DNA from: Bacteroidota bacterium
GTDB taxonomy: Bacteria > Bacteroidota > Bacteroidia > Bacteroidales > Prolixibacteraceae
Reading direction: 5' to 3'
Assembly (NCBI GenBank): GCA_023251455.1
Contig: JAHEYT010000023.1
Coordinates: forward strand, 124,001 to 188,000
DNA length: 64,000 nt
Numbering within the stretch: the first letter of the stretch is position 1; every line of letters starts with the position of its first letter. A program made the position numbers and the translations under genes. The notes beneath the pieces were generated by a model. That model was not told the DNA's origin, did not search any database, and worked only from the letters and a program-made list of their open reading frames with translations. Of the stretch, positions 62,293-64,000 are shown piece by piece.

Positions 62293-64000
62293 ATGAGACA
62301 ATATTTGGCTTTAATTTTATTCCTGATGTCAGTGGAGGTGAGTTTTGGACAGGAATTTGGACGAAAGGAAGCGATTAAACGTCCACCTTCTGTTTGTTAT
62401 GCATCTCCTGAAATACACAAATCATATCTAAAACCGCCGGTAAAATTGAAGGCTGGTTCGGCAAAGAACTCCACCATTATTGTCGATTTTGTTGGTTTTC
62501 CGGAAGAAGCGAAAGCCGCTTTTCAATATGCCGCAAATATCTGGCAAGATTTAATTTATTCACCGGTTCCAATACATATTCGGGCCACCTGGGAGAGCCT
62601 TGATGCAGATGTTTTGGGAAGTTGTTCGCCATCTGATTATATGCTTAATTTTAATTCAACTCAGATTTGGAATTGTTACTATCCCATTGCTTTGGTCGAA
62701 AAAATGCTTGGTAAGGAAGTGAATTCTCCAACCGGTTACGAGATTGAAGCCTCGTTCAATAAAGATTTTACAAACTGGTATTTTGGAGTTGATGGCAATA
62801 CTCCATCCGACAAATACGATTTTGTTTCAACAGCTTTGCACGAATTGACTCATGGATTGGGTTTTCACGGATTTTTTTATTCTGACAGCAGAGGTCGAGG
62901 TGGATACGGAGACGCGGATGGTTTGGCCGCTTCTTTTGACCAATATGTAATAAACAAAAACGGAGAAAAACTGGTTGATAAAGAGATTTTTACAAATCCA
63001 TCGGTCAAGTTGCATGAAAATCTGACATCCGATTGGCTTGAATTTGAATCCAAATTAACCGATGGCATATTTCCAAGGCTTTACGCACCTCCAATCTGGG
63101 ATAGCGGTTCGAGTGTTTATCATTTGAACGATGCAAACTATCCTGCAGGTAATCCCAATTCATTAATGACTCATGCAATGGGTAAAGGCGAGGCTACTCA
63201 TGATCCGGGGCCAAATACTTTGGCAATGATGTATGATATGGGATGGAAATCGATCTTAATTAAACATACTCAGCTTAAAGACATTGAATATGTTACTGCC
63301 CCAATCAATTTTGAAGCTAAAATTGAGAGCGATTATGATCTGGATTCGACCAAATTATACCTGATTTACTCATCTACCAGGTTTCTGAAAAAGGATTCCG
63401 TTCGTTTGATCCCAACAAGTTTGCCCTCCATGTTCAATGTAAAAATTACACCTCCCCAAACAGGCGAAATTCAGTATTACTTTTCTGCCAGGGATGTAAA
63501 AAACCGAACTTTTGTATTTCCATCCAATTCGCCAGCAAGGTACTTGAGTTTTAATATCGGAATAGATAAAACCTTGCCGGTAATAACCTATGAACCGATC
63601 AAATTTCTGTTATCATCAAATCCAACTGCAAAAATTAATGCTGAAGCAACTGATAATATGGGAATTAAATCGGTTAAGGTTGAGTACTTTGTCAATGGTG
63701 GACTAATGAAAGAATTGGAGTTGGTCAATGACTCAGCAGATCGGTACATCGGCAATCTGACTTTTCCCCTGGGATCAGTTCGTGGCGGCGATATAGTCAG
63801 TTACCGGATTGTGGCCACCGATGTTTCATCTCAAGGCAATATCGGTCGCTTGCCTTTGTCGGGATACAACACATTTAGAATTGAAGGAATTGAAAATCCG
63901 GTTGAGCGGTATGTTACTAATTTTGATGGTGGAAATCAGGATTTTATCGGAAGTGATTTTACAATTTCAACTGCCAGCGGTTTTGATAGCCCGGCTTTGA
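62293..64000 (+). CDS. secreted zinc metalloprotease, truncated by the window end
   Basis: An open frame of 569 codons runs off the window without a stop. It has a signal peptide (MRQYLALILFLMSVEVSFG) and a catalytic domain with the zinc motif H183-E-L-T-H187 in ALHELTHGLGFHG. The spacing does not fit the strict metzincin form HExxHxxGxxH, since the next His is one residue early (H192). Later parts, from about residue 340, look like Ig/fibronectin-like modules (KINAEATDNMGIKSVKVEYF). Such layering is common in type IX-secreted proteases, but the C-terminus that would show a sorting tail is missing. An exact -7 box lies upstream. Substrate unknown. Confidence 0.85.
   Translation, partial: MRQYLALILFLMSVEVSFGQEFGRKEAIKRPPSVCYASPEIHKSYLKPPVKLKAGSAKNSTIIVDFVGFPEEAKAAFQYAANIWQDLIYSPVPIHIRATWESLDADVLGSCSPSDYMLNFNSTQIWNCYYPIALVEKMLGKEVNSPTGYEIEASFNKDFTNWYFGVDGNTPSDKYDFVSTALHELTHGLGFHGFFYSDSRGRGGYGDADGLAASFDQYVINKNGEKLVDKEIFTNPSVKLHENLTSDWLEFESKLTDGIFPRLYAPPIWDSGSSVYHLNDANYPAGNPNSLMTHAMGKGEATHDPGPNTLAMMYDMGWKSILIKHTQLKDIEYVTAPINFEAKIESDYDLDSTKLYLIYSSTRFLKKDSVRLIPTSLPSMFNVKITPPQTGEIQYYFSARDVKNRTFVFPSNSPARYLSFNIGIDKTLPVITYEPIKFLLSSNPTAKINAEATDNMGIKSVKVEYFVNGGLMKELELVNDSADRYIGNLTFPLGSVRGGDIVSYRIVATDVSSQGNIGRLPLSGYNTFRIEGIENPVERYVTNFDGGNQDFIGSDFTISTASGFDSPAL

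Noticed and set aside
62293..64000. Metzincin (HExxHxxGxxH) assignment for the terminal protease
   Set aside because: The third histidine is at the wrong spacing, so only a generic zincin call is made.
1..64000. tRNA, rRNA, CRISPR arrays, intact insertion sequences, prophage genes
   Set aside because: None were recognised by eye on either strand; a tRNA or covariance-model scan was not possible here.

Overview
The window reads as a chromosomal segment of a Bacteroidota bacterium, most likely in or near the order Bacteroidales/Marinilabiliales. Support seen in the sequence: two complete SusC/SusD-type pairs, an ECF sigma/FecR anti-sigma pair, a type IX secretion sorting tail on an amylase, a DUF4292-TPR-EnvC-dut operon, and at least ten exact TAnnTTTG boxes (the Bacteroidota -7 promoter element) placed just upstream of genes. 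No rRNA, tRNA, CRISPR array or intact insertion sequence was recognised. No species is claimed.

Layout. (1) 1-3282: end of a starch-utilisation cluster, with the tail of a SusE/SusF-like starch-binding protein and a secreted GH13 amylase. (2) 3443-6365: an unknown exported protein convergent with a YtcJ-type amidohydrolase lipoprotein. (3) 6484-13929 (minus): ECF sigma factor, FecR-type anti-sigma factor, SusC with an STN signalling domain, and SusD. A 70-bp element upstream of this susC occurs twice; each copy looks like a promoter-terminator unit for a short antisense RNA. (4) 14031-18478 (minus): a tight three-gene operon encoding a polytopic DUF6057-like membrane protein, a CxxCH-containing beta-propeller lipoprotein and a RidA/chorismatase-like protein. 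(5) 19262-24427 (plus): a second SusC/SusD pair, paralogous to the first but without the STN domain. The two SusC/SusD pairs flank the three-gene operon, and no glycoside hydrolase lies between them.

(6) 24538-35469: a mixed metabolic and regulatory stretch with a succinate-semialdehyde-type dehydrogenase, a GyrI-like/DUF3795/WYL regulator run, a Tat-exported Gfo/Idh/MocA oxidoreductase with a PmoA-like protein, a membrane-anchored winged-helix protein, pirin, YceI, OsmC with an AraC regulator, and a Crp/Fnr regulator. (7) 35550-47618: mostly minus-strand housekeeping genes, including the dut-TPR-DUF4292-EnvC operon, hemW, an rpiB-lutB-rrf2 operon, a polysaccharide flippase, glutaminyl cyclase (plus strand), ruvB and a lone response regulator. 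(8) 48145-56533 (plus): an operon-like run of a DUF4175-like coiled-coil membrane protein, an RsbW-like ATPase, ybeY, mnmG, apt and uvrC. A near-perfect parS palindrome lies immediately after the mnmG stop codon. (9) 56597-64000: rsgA, exonuclease III, a DUF4421-like protein, tdh, a GH32 fructan hydrolase and a secreted zinc metalloprotease cut off by the window edge.

The points most worth a second look are the duplicated antisense-RNA-like element upstream of susC, the parS-like site after mnmG, and the DUF6057/propeller/chorismatase-like operon between two paralogous SusC/SusD pairs.
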